Assembly: GCA_018350325.1 (NCBI GenBank)
Contig: JAEVLN010000042.1
Coordinates: forward strand, 248,001 to 312,000
Source: Globodera rostochiensis
Taxonomy: Eukaryota; Nematoda; Chromadorea; Rhabditida; Heteroderidae
Direction: 5' to 3'
Length of the DNA stretch: 64,000 bases
Shown piece by piece: positions 31,547-46,537 of this stretch. Every line of letters starts with the position of its first letter. Positions within the stretch are counted from its first letter, which is position 1. Below the pieces are notes generated by a model. It had not been told where the DNA came from. It saw only the letters and a program-made list of their open reading frames with translations, and did no database searches. The position numbers and the translations under genes were made by a program.

Positions 31547-31850
31547 TGTCGTGGCTCAGTGGTTGAGCTCCCCGTGTGGCGTGGCGGGCCACCAAAACAT
31601 CGAGGAAACCAATGACCCCCCGTTCAAACCGTGCTGGTCACGGCGTCGTTCTCGTTGTGTGTGTGCCGCCCTGGCACGACTCCCTTTTTGAACAAAACCG
31701 TTTAACATTTTTTTTGATTAATTGCCATATTTATTGCTTCCTAACATTGGTGAGGGAGGACCTGGGTTCGGACCCGCTTCAGTGCATTGAATTATTTGTT
31801 TTGCTTCTTGTCACCACCAACCAGACTCTTCCCTTATTATTAAATATTAA
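31547..31850 (+). repeat. tRNA-related SINE-like repeat, copy 1
   Basis: GTCGTGGCTCAGTGGTTGAG resembles a tRNA D-arm/A box, and GACCTGGGTTCGGACCCGC about 200 bp downstream resembles a T-arm/B box. A second copy with the same order lies at 44895-45545. The tail (CTCTTCCCTTATTATTAA) is shared. The A-B distance is far larger than in a tRNA, so this is not a functional tRNA gene. Confidence 0.55.
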
Positions 31851-31889
31851 TTAAAAACGCGCAAAAAAAAATTTTAGGAAAAAAATTCA

Positions 31890-32090
31890 TCACATTCGCA
31901 GCGACATGGGCCGAATTGGCAAAACAAAGTGGGAATTGGTGTTGGCATTACTAGGCGAAGACATAAGCCGCGATGCCAGAAACTGACGCCAAACTCGCCC
32001 ATCTTACGTCCCATTGTTCGCCCCGCCAATTGCTTAGCCAATTTGTGGACATTCGAAGGGCGCCTTCCCGAGCAATTTCTTCAATTTAAC
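31890..32090 (+). pseudogene. Inverted MTRR gene fragment
   Basis: It reads on the plus strand as GRIGKTKWELVLAL, then passes directly to sequence matching DAKLAHLPSHCSPRQLLSQF but with a frame change. In the real gene these belong to two exons at about 35.05-35.13 kb and 34.46-34.58 kb on the minus strand. The fragment is therefore inverted and internally deleted across an intron. Confidence 0.7.
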
Positions 32091-32341
32091 TCAAAAATTT
32101 TTTAGAAAAAAAACCATTTTTGAAATCGCTGCTTCACAACCCGATCGATCGCTGATCGTTTTAATTTGAAATAGAAGCCGCAAAAGTGCCCTTTTTTAAT
32201 ATAAATTTTTATTTTATAAATCGTTTATTTTGTCAAAAACATTCTTTCATTTGCCAAGGGGAAGCTAAAAACCGGCATTATATGTAACAGATGAGCAATG
32301 GGAACAACAAAAAAGCAAAATATAAAAAACAATCAATCAAA

Positions 32342-35300
32342 TTACGACCAAACGTCTTCAATGAGACGCTCTTGCTCGCGCAGTTTCTTCAGCCATTCGA
32401 TCGATTCGACGGTGGAAAAGCCTGAAAATAACAATTAAAGAGACGCTAAAGCGATCCAAAAAAAAGAAAATCCATTATTTTGGATTCCCGGGCGATCGGA
32501 GTTCTATCAGTTGCCGGAATGTTTGGATGCGGACAGTTCTCTAATCAGAATCCACCCCAATAGAATCACCGAATTTGTCGGTTTTGGGATTGGGACCTTT
32601 GTGGCTTTGCAGAATGTCCCGCAGGCACATCCACAGCTCTCGGCTCATGTTCTTCACGTCCCCGCAGGCGTAGAACAGTCCGTCGGACTCCGTCAGAAAG
32701 TCGGCCACCTCTGCGGGGCGCTCGCGCAATGCGTCGTAGACGCGCGCAGGTCGTCGTAGCGAAGCCGACAAGGCGCCGGGACGCGACTCGCACAACACCA
32801 ACTCACTGAGCACACCGTCGGCCACCATTTCGAGCAGTTCGGACATGAAAAAATTAAGTTTTTACGCATTTCAAAAAAAAATTCTACGGCAACTCGTGGA
32901 GCCCTCACTAAAATTCAAACTAATTACTTGAACAGAAATTCGTCCTCCAAATTGCTGGACGCATAGAACAGAACGCGCTTCACCACGTTCCGTTCACAAT
33001 TCGCACCTCCACCTCCCACTCGTTGAATGCAATGCCTAAAAATAAACCATAAAAAAGTGGAAGGGCACAATGCAATTATTGTAGATGCCCCTCTCATCGC
33101 ATTTTGTTTTGAAAATAAATGCAAATGGCAAAATTGTTCAATTTCCTGTTTTTTGGTTTTTTTGTAAATTAAAAAAAACAGGGAAACCTGATTTTTTGAA
33201 GAAATGCAATGAATGGTGCAACACCGGTGCCTGGGCCAACCATCATCAGCGGCGTGTTCAGCAGCAGGTGGTGGTCAGCATCGCTGGCGGCGGAGGAGGA
33301 CATGGCGGAGACAAGCGATGGCGGCAAAAAGCGGAATTTGGACGGCTCCTTCTGGACGAGCTGAACATGTAGAGGGTGATGTGCGGAACAAGAACATGGA
33401 CATGAGAAAAAAACCCACCTGAACGGTTTGACCCGGTGTTAGTCGAAGAAGCCATTGTGAGCATGCACCGTATCGTTTTTTGCCAGCAAATTCTGCGCAC
33501 CCGTCGAGCACCGGGGCGGGAAGTTCGAGAACGGAGTAGACAAAACGGAAGCGAATTGTTTCGTGCTGAGCGGCCAAGTTGCAGGCGAGGGTATAATGAC
33601 GGGGCAACAGACGGGGAAGGCACTCTGAAAACGAAAAAATCCAGAAATATTTGGGACGGACGGACTCGGATTGGGTAAAAACCGTTGTCGTTTTTAGGAC
33701 CAATCGTCAAAAAAATGCCATAACGACTACCTAATTGTCAAAAAAAAATGCCATAGGTACAAATCGTCAAAAAAATGCCATAGGGACAAATCGTAAAAAA
33801 TGCCATAGGGACAAATCGTAAAAAATGCCATAAGGACAAATCGTCAACAAAAAATGCCATAAAAACCAATAAAAATGCCATACCTATTAAGCAACCCAAC
33901 GGAGGTGAAAGTGACGGAAATTTGCACAAAATTTCAACCAATGAAATGTTGGGCTAAAACGGGGGATTTTTTTTATAACGGTTTTCAGATTTTTCAAAAA
34001 AAAAACCTGTCGAACAAATTTTGTAAATTCCGACGCGCCCTGAGCGCTGCACAACTCTAACAGTCGTCGACGTTCGCCCGCGTCGTCGGCGTGGTCGGCA
34101 AAGACGCGAAGAGCAAGCTTTAAATAAAAAAATCAATTCATTTTTCAAATTTTTGTTTTAAAATAAATGTACAATATCTTTGGGATCCAATTAAAAAAAT
34201 CTGTTGTGTCATCAATCCCGAATTCAAACAATTTTTGTAAATTCCAAATTTTACAAAAATCAATTTTTTGGGCCTCAACTCATCAAAAAGCACAAATCTC
34301 CGTTTTAAGTTGCCTCTTTGAGCTTTAAATAAAAAAATCAATTCATTTTTCAATTTTTGGTTTTAAAATAAAACGATCAGTGATCGATCGGGTCAACAAT
34401 TTCAAAAATGGTTTTTTCAACAAAAAAAAATTTTTGAATTTAAATAAAGAAATAAATTACGCGGGAAGGCGCCCGTCGAATGTCCACAAATTGGCTAAGC
34501 AATTGGCGGGGCGAACAATGGGACGGAAGATGGGCGAGTTTGGCGTCGCTTTCTGGCAATTGTCGCCGCACCTCAAGACGATGTTCCGTGTCGGCCATTT
34601 CGCCTGAGAGACCCAACCTAAAAAATTTGCATTTTTTTTGTTTAAAAAAACCAACAAAAATTCGGGGGGGGGGGGGGGCTAACCGAGAGATTCGGAGACT
34701 AATTAGTTTATGTCCTATGTTTGGGTCAAATTTTAAAATTTTTACAATTTAAAGTCTTAGGAAAAAACGTTTTTAAGGGTTTTCGGGGGGCGTTGAATCC
34801 TGGCCCAAGAATTCGAACATTTTGTCAAATGTTGGCCTCATCTTAAAAGTTTTGTTAAAATTTGACTCAAATATAGGACACAGAATTAAGAAGTACTGAA
34901 AATTGTTTGTTGCAACTTCACGAAAATCGCACCTCTGAAGCACAAAGTGCACCTCGTCCTCGGGATTCTCGAACAAAACGTTGAAAGAGTCGCCCGCATC
35001 GCAGTTGGCAAGCAGTTGTTCCCGTAGTTGAACATCTCCAACACCGCTGCCGCCGCCCTCGCGGCTTTCGTCTTTGCCTGTCAGTGCCAACTCCAATTCC
35101 CATTTCGTTTTGCCAATTCGGCCCGTGTCGCTGCGACTGACGCACGCGTTGTGCAACACGCGCGCGCACACCAACGGGCCAAAAGCGGTGGGAATGGCCG
35201 CACCGCATTGCCAAAGTGCACGCAAATCAGCCGAAATTGACTGAAAAGTGGAAATTTGACCAATAAAAGAAAATGAGACAAAAATTAAATGTACGTCTTC

Positions 35301-35896
35301 AGATCCAATTAAAACTATGTTGTGTCCAAGAGTTCATGTACAAAAACATCAATCCCGAATTCAAACAACTTTTGGAAATTCCAAATTTTACAAAAATCAA
35401 TTTTTGACCTCAAATCATTCAAAAAGAACGAATCTCCGTTTTATTTGCCTTTTTGTTCTAATTTTGTGCTTTATTAAAATAAATTTGAGGACAAAATTGA
35501 TTTTGGGTTGAATTTCCCAAAAATTGTTCGAGTTCGAGTACGGGGAGTTCAAATTGGTCTAAAAAGAGGTCATGTACGAAATTCCTCGACCCTAAACCCC
35601 TAGAATTTAAGTTTTTATTTTTTACAAAAAATGGAGGTGGACCAGCCCGACTATTACACCAAAAAGATTTTACTTGCTCATTTTGTTCAATGTTGATGTT
35701 CAGCAACGGTTGTGTGACTGCCGGAACACTCAATTCCGTCACCTGCGCCAATTTTTTAGCACCTGTTACACTTTATTAAATTTATGAAAGCATAAATAAA
35801 TACAAAAGCCTACCAATTTTCAGAGATGGCAATTCGCTCATGAAAATGGAATCAAAGTGTAAATTTCTGAATAAGTCAACAGCAGCTAATGTCTGG
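32342..35896 (-). CDS. MTRR: Methionine synthase reductase-like diflavin reductase
   Basis: MTRR reactivates cobalamin-dependent methionine synthase by passing NADPH electrons through FAD and FMN. Exons (minus) run from 35810-35894 (FRNLHFDSIFMSELPSLKI), 35640-35755 (LAQVTELSVPAVTQPLLNIN), about 34930-35258 (GRIGKTKWELELAL, GDSFNVLFENPEDEVHF), 34455-34615 (LLSQFVDIRRAPS) and 34025-34115 (ADDAGERRRLLELCSAQGA). They continue through 33430-33690 (LPRHYTLACNLAAQHETI, GACSQWLLRLTPGQTV), 33190-33330 (MMVGPGTGVAPFIAFL), about 32934-33034 (VLFYASSNLEDEFLFK), 32597-32845 (LFYACGDVKNMSRELW) and 32342-32421 (WLKKLREQERLIEDVWS). The FAD linker, GPGTGxAPF and CGDxKNM motifs and the ending match MTRR. The N-terminal FMN (flavodoxin) domain was not found in the window upstream. 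The acceptor before the 32.8 kb exon is imperfect (TTTTTTCATG). Confidence 0.85.
33714..33890. repeat. AATGCCATAGGGACAAATCG word array in MTRR intron
   Basis: Six or seven direct copies of CAAATCGTCAAAAAATGCCA plus TAGGGA with 1-6 base length changes. Inverse copies were not seen; the array may be one arm of a decayed element. Confidence 0.75.
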
Positions 35897-36329
35897 GAAA
35901 GTAGACGACAATAATTCATTGCATCCTAAAGAATTTTGTCTTGCAAACAGGGGTGGACGAAAACAGAATTTTTCATTTTCGAAAACGAAAACGAAACGAA
36001 AAAATTTTTTTAGGACGAAACCGAAACACGAAACGAAAATTTTTTTTTTCATTTACGAAAACGAAACCGAAACGAAAAACAATTCTAGGACGAAAACGAA
36101 ACTCGAAAACGAAAAAATATACGTTTTCGTACGAAACGAAACGAAAAAACCGAAAATTTTTGATAGTGCCAATTTGCCTTATTTTTATGGCAAATGCCAT
36201 AATTTTGCCATATTTAGAATTTTGTGAAAATTTTTTATTTTCTGAAAATGCCCGAAAATAGTGCTACTTGATCTTCAAAAATTTAACGGCGCCTATCGGC
36301 AGTGCCGACCCACCCACCGGCAGAATGAC

Positions 36330-36862
36330 ATTTCATATACGCGACATTTCATATACTAAGCAAAAAAACGACATTTCATATACTAACCCAAATACGACAT
36401 TTCATATACGTGACACTTCATATACGCGACCTTTCATATACTAAGCAAAAAAACGAAATTTCATATACTAACCCAAAAAACGACACTTCATATACGCGCT
36501 CCGGACCCCTTCAAATGCTTTCAGTTTTAACTCACATGTGGTGAGATGTACAAAATGTTGAACGTAAATAAGAAAAACTTGGAAATAATTCATTCAGGCG
36601 AAAAATACAAGCAATTTGAACACGATTAAGTTTTTTTTGTTTTGATAAAAATACGAGTACTGTTTCAAACTGAGCTCTAGCAGGCCTAATAGAGTTAGGA
36701 AAGCCGACTTGTAACCAGGCAGGCTTTTTCTAAGATTAAACATCATTTTTTTGCTTCGTATATGAAATGTCGCGTATATAAAGTGTCGTATTTTGGGTTA
36801 GTATATGAAATGTCGTTTTTTGCTTAGTAAATGAAATGTCGCGTATATGAAATGTCGGCGCC
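36330..36862. mobile_element. Nested foldback element, ACATTTCATATACG words
   Basis: Left arm (36330-36496): repeats of GACATTTCATATACGCG/CTAAGCAAAAAAACGACATT. Right arm (36757-36862): the inverse TATATGAAATGTCGCGTATA with TTTTTTGCTTAGT spacers. It sits inside the CAGGGGTGGACGAAA element, between its inverted and direct cores. A relative lies at 55200-56106. Confidence 0.85.
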
Positions 36863-37089
36863 CCCACCCACCACCTTTCAAAAAAGCATTTTTTTGAAGA
36901 TTCCTTAAGAAAAATAACCATAAAAAGCCATATTTTTGACCCGATGCCATAGAGTTGGTACCTCTGTAAATACAGGGGGAGTCGGCGGTGCCGATAGGCG
37001 CCGCCGAGAAATTTTTTAAATTTGATCGGTTTTTGTTATGAAAATTGATTTAAATTGTTTTTAAGAACAAATTTCTGCACGAAAAATTC

Positions 37090-37185
37090 AAAAAGAGAGT
37101 TCGCAGGTCCGGGGAATCGAACCTAACAAATGATAACATGAATGAGCTCAACACTAACCACTACACCACCATGTATCCCCGTCTC
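37090..37185 (-). ncRNA. tRNA-like segment inside hAT-like element
   Basis: On the minus strand: GGTGGTGTAGTGGTTAGTGT (D-arm/A-box like), then 30 bases, then GGTTCGATTCCCCGGACC (perfect T-arm/B-box like). The acceptor arms do not pair convincingly and the anticodon stem is poor. It is more likely a tRNA-derived promoter or SINE module than a working tRNA. A diverged homologue lies in the element at 43.5-44.3 kb. Confidence 0.45.
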
Positions 37186-37519
37186 AAACACTAGATTACC
37201 TCCCATAAAATTAAAATTATCTCCAAAAGTCCATTCTTTAGGGGTGTACTTTTTTTCGATTTTTTCGTACAATTTTTCATTTTCGAAAACGAAACCGAAA
37301 CGAAAAAAATATTTTTTTATTTACGAAAACGAAACCGAAACGAAAAAAAATTCTAGGACGAAAACGAAACACGAAAACGAAACCCAAAAAACCCACGAAA
37401 ACACGAAACCGAAACGAAATTTCGTCCACCCCTGCTTGCAAATTCAGCTTCAGCAATTGCTGTACAAAAGCGTTGGAAATGGAAAAAATGTTGTTTATGG
37501 GTTACGTCAATTGGGCTAA

Positions 37520-38370
37520 AATGTCGTTTACCGGTGTAAAATATTTTCGGTCGAATTATATACCAATCGATTCCGCTCATCGAGCTGATTACGAATCTGC
37601 AAAAATTTTGCCGCGGAAACCACTTTGGAGCAAGTTATGAACCAGGGACTTAAGTGTCTTTTTCAGTGGGGACTCAGTTGTCCATAGATTACAATGACAA
37701 ATATGCAAATAATATTTTGCTACTATTTTTATGCACCAATTAGAAACAATAATCCTTTCGTTTATTCTCCATTTAATTCAACAGTGGTTTCAAAAAAGCA
37801 ACAGATAAATTATTCATCCAAATATTCCTCTTCACTACTATACTCTTCAATCAAAGGGGGGGGGGGAAATCATTTAAAGAATAATTTGATTAGGCACCGA
37901 TCTTATACACTCCTCTGGAGTAAGTAGGAGACAACTAGGACATCGGAGGACGTTGTCCAGCATAATAGCGCTAGCGTACAAGGAATATTTAATATTATCT
38001 ATCAAAAATAAAACCCTAAGCCTAAGCCTAACGCTCCCCGAGCCAGGGTGGCTTAGGCCTAAGCCTAAGCCTAACGCTCCCCGAGCCAGGGTGGCTTAGG
38101 CCTAAGCCTAAGCCTAACGCTCCCCGAGCCAGGGTGGTTTAGGCCTAAGCCTAATGAATGCCACCTTAAAGCCTATATCAATGCTTTTGCCCACTTTTTA
38201 ATCTATGGACAACTGAGTCCCTACTGAAAATGACACTTCAGTGCCGGGCTCATAACTTGCTCCAAAGTGGTTTCCGCGGCAAAATTTTTGCAGATTCGTC
38301 TCGATGAGCGGAGTCGATTGGTATATGATTCGACCGAAAATATTTTACACCGGTAAACGACATTTTTCCC
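37520..38370. mobile_element. Palindromic element with telomere-like loop
   Basis: The left arm (about 37520-37690) begins AAAATGTCGTTTACCGGTGT and includes TTTTGCCGCGGAAACCACTT. The right arm (about 38205-38370) is its inverse, ending ACACCGGTAAACGACATTTT. The loop holds AT-rich sequence and three copies of a TTAGGC-containing unit. Arms are about 170 bp and diverged by a few per cent. Confidence 0.85.
38013..38160. repeat. Interstitial telomere-like array (TTAGGC-based)
   Basis: Three copies of a 46-bp unit: AAGCCTAAGCCTAACGCTCC, CCGAGCCAGGGTGG and CTTAGGCCT. Each unit contains TTAGGC hexamers in both orientations, that is, an inverted telomere-like pair around a CCGAGCCAGGGTGG spacer. Confidence 0.85.
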
Positions 38371-38462
38371 CGTCAATTGTTTTTCATCCCCGTACTTTTT
38401 GAAGTTGCCTGTTCCCGGAATTTTTATTTTACCAGGCTAAAAGTCCAAAATTTGGTAGGATA

Positions 38463-38692
38463 GCATTTCGCCCACGCGACATTTCGCCCACGCATCTCGC
38501 ACACTATGTACGTATTTGCTTAGTGGGCGAAATGTCGCGTTTGTCGTGTTTTTTGGTAAAGGGCGAAATGTCGTATTTTGGGTTAGTGGGCGAAGTGTCG
38601 CGTGGGCTAATTTGTAAGTGTCGTTTTTGCTTAGTGGGCGAATGTCGTATTTTGGGTTAGTGGGCGAAATGTCCGCGCCCTCAAAATTTTGC
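38463..38692. mobile_element. Compact foldback with ATTTCGCCCAC words
   Basis: Left: ATTTCGCCCACGCGACATTT and CGCCCACGC; right: four to five copies of the inverse GTGGGCGAAATGTCGC with TTTTTGCTTA and TATTTTGGGTTA spacers. The spacers are the same as in the ACATTTCATATACG element, so the two families share a template with one word exchanged. Confidence 0.8.
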
Positions 38693-39362
38693 TGCAAATC
38701 TGATAATTAGAGCTGGGATTTTTAGGGTTTAATCTTTTTTTGTGGGTTTGACAAGAGAAGCCCAGAAATAGCATTCATTTCGAAAATTTTTGGAATTAGA
38801 GCGACTTTTTAGTCCCTAAAAATCCCTATTTCGCCCTTTTTGAGAATAAATCCCAATTTCGCCGTTTTTGAGTTTTTAGTCCCCATTTTGGCACTTTTTC
38901 TCAAAATTTTAAGAAAAAAATGTTTGAGCATAATTTATGCCCGATTTAGAAATTCTCTAGTAAAAAAATGGCTTTCTCAAGTTGTAGATCCCATTTTTTG
39001 ACAAAAGCCATTGAATCATATTGTTGCTAAAGTTCGAGCAAAATTTACGACCGATTTAGAAATTCTGTTGAAATATTTGTCGTTACTTTGTCGCGCGGTG
39101 TATTTCGATATTTTTTTGAATTAGTAGTAAAATGGCATAAATTTTGGCGCATTGTCTATTTTTGTCTGCTGCGGGAGTGGACCCATAGTTGTTCTTATTT
39201 TATTGTTGTTTTGCAATCGAATTGATTGCATATTGTCTCGTCCGTTGACGTGTTATTTATCTGAACGGCCATCAACTCGTTTTTCGCCAACTCATCACCT
39301 AATCTATGATTTTTTGAAAAAAACAAATTTCCAAAGTTGACAAAAGGTGTTCACAGGGGTAT

Positions 39363-39640
39363 TCGGTGGCGTAGAATCCGAATCTGACCTCCATTTTGCG
39401 TAATTCTAAATCCTAAACCCAAATTCGAACAATTTTTCGAAAGTTCAAAAAACAATTTTTGGGCTCAAAGATTTAAAAAGCACCCAATTACAACAAAAAG
39501 GCAAGCAATGATCGAATTCATGCTTTTTGATTGATCTATTTTGAGCCCCACAGCATTTCTGAAAATTTTACTCGAATTCAGGTCCGGGGTCCGAATTTGG
39601 CTGAAAGCAAATCAGATTCGGATTCTACGCCCCCGAATAA
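39363..39640. mobile_element. CGTAGAATCCGAATCTGA MITE, copy 3
   Basis: Left GGCGTAGAATCCGAATCTGA (39367) and right TCAGATTCGGATTCTACGCC (about 39609). The interior carries AAAAAGCACCCAATTACA and AAATTTTACTCGAATTCAGG. Adjacent sequence before 39749 has a third partial arm. Confidence 0.8.
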
Positions 39641-39748
39641 TGAATGTTGGCCTCAAAATCATACAAAAAGCACAAACTTACATGAAAAGGCAAATAATGG
39701 TCGAATTCATTCATTTGAATTTTTTTCTTTCTTTTTTTTTGGTTTCAG

Positions 39749-40632
39749 ATTTAAGTATGATTTGAATTTGGAAAAAAGTATCTTTGGAGAGTTAACCATC
39801 CTTCGTCGCAGCAGAGAAGGGGACATTGACAAGCGTCAGTTTCAAAAATATTGCCGAAATCCTGAAATTTAAAATTTTAATTGCAGTGGAAACCCTCGTG
39901 TTAGGGGGAGTGGATGTGAACGAAACGATTGACTCCGGACAGTCCCCGCTAATCGTCGCGTCTTTTTTTGGACAAACCGGAGCCGTGCGATTTCTACTTG
40001 CGGAGGGAGCTCGCATCAGTGCAACGGACGTCAGAGGTGAGAAAATGAAACAGAAAATTATGTTTAGAATTTTTTCTGCCACTTTTTCATGAGTGATTTT
40101 CTAATTCTTAACTTTGCAATTTTTAGGTTGCACGGCGCTTATTTGCGCAAGTTCGCGTGGGCATATAGCAGTTTGCAGAGTGCTTGTCGAGAAAGGCGCT
40201 GATATCAACACGGAATCGTTAGCCGGTGGGACGGCGTGGTTGCTGTGCTGTGGCGAAGGCCATCTCGAAATCGGTTGGCGGAATAAATTTTAAAAAATGG
40301 CATCAATTATAAGGCTTTTTTCAAATAAATTATCAATTATTCTGATATTTTAATTGCAGTGACGTACTTTGTGGAGGAGAGAGCCCAGGACGTAGAGAGA
40401 CGCAACAGTCGGGGGCAGACCGCGGTAATGTTTGCTGCGTATTTTTCGCAGCCGCACATAGTGCAGTATCTGTTGTCAAAGGGCGCTCGCCGGGATCAAA
40501 GAAATGGAATGGGTGAGGGAATTTAAACATAAAATATGTTTAGCATGATTTTTAATAGAACATTTTCTCGGAGGCACAGCACGTGGACACGGGGAAATTG
40601 TGGTGCTTTTGACGGATGAGGCCGCACATTGA
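39749..40632 (+). CDS. Ankyrin-repeat gene, copy B
   Basis: Exons at about 39749-39834 (NLEKSIFGELTILRRSREGD), 39887-40036 (DVNETIDSGQSPLIVASFFG, AVRFLLAEGA), 40127-40273 (TALICASSRGHIAVCRVLVE, KGADIN), 40360-40512 (TAVMFAAYFSQPHIVQYLLS, KGARRD) and 40574-40632 (TARGHGEIVVLLTDEAAH, stop TGA). Introns are 48-90 bp; the internal junctions checked from the second exon on are phase 1. The protein has about four ankyrin repeats and nothing else. The first exon lacks an ATG and needs phase 2 input, so an upstream exon is missing or lies among the repeats. The exon plan is collinear with copy A at 29.8 kb, indicating duplication. Confidence 0.75.
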
Positions 40633-40844
40633 TCAGTTCTGAACGTGCCGATGTGCTCTTCATGTTGTTGTTTTCGTTTATGTGACTACATAAATGATGA
40701 ATTTTTGTTTTTTTTATATTTTAAATACATTTACACACATTGTTCGTGAAAGGACTATTTTATTTTTGGCAATCCTGCGGAATGGGGATCCCTACTTCAT
40801 ACTTTGTTATTTGAGCTAAAATTTATTCGGGGGGTTTCGGGGGT

Positions 40845-41150
40845 GCTGATCACGAATCTGACCTTAGATTTTGTCAAATCTTTGATTTTGTCTAAGATTT
40901 TTCATCAAATTACCTGATTTTGGTAATAGCCCTCATTTCCAAAAAATATAGTATTTTGAAAAAACAACAACCAAACGCATTAATTTGGATTTTAGATAAC
41001 AGATCGAATTCTACGCATCAGAAAACCCTGGAAACGACCTTTTTCAATATTTATTATAAAATTTAGAAAATCGATTTTTTTTAGAAAAATTCGGATTCAG
41101 GTCCGGGGTTTGAAATTGGTAGGTCAGATTCGGATTCTACGTCCCAGAAC
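40845..41150. mobile_element. CGTAGAATCCGAATCTGA MITE, diverged copy
   Basis: Right end GGTCAGATTCGGATTCTACG (about 41126) with TTCAGGTCCGGGGTTTGAAA; the left end (about 40845) is decayed to GATCACGAATCTGACC. Outer arms TTTGTTATTTGAGCTAAAAT and GGAATCCCCATTCTGCAGG flank it. Confidence 0.6.
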
Positions 41151-41273
41151 AGCCCTAAAAACTATTTTCTAACGACTTTATAAAATGTTTTCTTTTTTTG
41201 AAAAAAAAATTTGGAATCCCCATTCTGCAGGATTGCCTTAAAAACCGGCACAATTCTGTCATTCCATAGGGCT

Positions 41274-41420
41274 GGATTGTGACTATAGATCGGACCGATC
41301 GAGATTCTCGATCAGCAAATTTTTACCTAGATTTTCAGTGATCTCGGACGAATCTCGTTCGTTTAATTTTTTCGAGATTTTGATCAGTCCTCAAATCCGA
41401 TCTTTAATTGTGACTGCCCG
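41274..41420. mobile_element. Short TIR element with GATCGGACCGATCGAG words
   Basis: ATTGTGACTATAGATCGGAC at the left and ATCCGATCTTTAATTGTGAC at the right, with inner CGAGATTCTCGATC and inverse words. Related words occur at 7740-7795, 8930-9000 and 16420-16490. Confidence 0.55.
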
Positions 41421-41835
41421 CATCCAAGCATTCCGGCAACTGATAGAATTCCGATCGCCCGGGAATCCGGAATAATGGATTTGCTTTTTTGGGGGGGGAT
41501 CGCTTTAGCTCTTTTTGATAATTGTTATTTTCAGGATTTTCCCCCGTCGAACCGATCGAGTGGCCGAAGAAACTGCGCGAGCAAGAGCGTCTCATTGAAG
41601 ACGTTTGGTCGTAATTTGATTGATTGTTTTTTTTATATTTTGCTTTTTTGTTGTTACCATTGCTCATCTCTGTTACATATAATGCCGGTTTTTAGCTTCC
41701 CCGTGGCAAATGAAAGAATGCTTTTGATGAAATAAACGATTTAATGAAAACAAAAATATATATAAAAAGGCACTTTTGCGGCATAACAAAAATGAGTTAA
41801 ATATTACATAATGAAAACAATTATTCGCGCTTCCT
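41420..41835 (+). pseudogene. Inverted duplicate of MTRR 3' end
   Basis: At 41526-41614 the plus strand reads an acceptor plus IEWPKKLREQERLIEDVWS and TAA. This is the last MTRR exon, with Leu changed to Pro and one or two other differences. Flanks match 32220-32530 inverted, including the AATCCGGAATAATGGATTTG intron piece and the 3' UTR. It is an isolated fragment 9 kb away and on the opposite strand from the gene. Confidence 0.85.
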
Positions 41836-41921
41836 CTCCTCCGTCCATTGCCGATCGATTGATTATTGTGACTAGACACCGACCGGAAACGGCACACAAC
41901 GCAACAAACATTCTCCCGCGC

Positions 41922-46537
<4,616 letters not shown>

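Larger units (their letters stand above)
35948..37436. mobile_element. hAT-like element, CAGGGGTGGACGAAA ends
   Basis: CAGGGGTGGACGAAA at 35948 and TTTCGTCCACCCCTG at 37422-37436. Near each end the words ACGAAACCGAAACG and GGACGAAAACGAAAC are repeated. It contains an inverted GGCGCCTATCGGC core (36288), a direct core GTCGGCGGTGCCGATAGGCG (36969), a tRNA-like segment (37090-37185), and a nested foldback (36330-36862). No transposase frame. Confidence 0.8.

Noticed and set aside
31547..31620. Candidate tRNA gene at GTCGTGGCTCAGTGG
   Set aside because: The B box lies about 200 bp downstream and no cloverleaf can be drawn; treated as SINE-like.
35889..36261. Frames rich in Lys/Asn/Arg (KTKTKRKNFF-like)
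   Set aside because: Direct translation of ACGAAAC word arrays of a TIR element.
37142..37519. 125-codon frame near the MTRR 5' side as a possible FMN-domain exon
   Set aside because: Lys/Asn-rich repeat translation with no flavodoxin motif.
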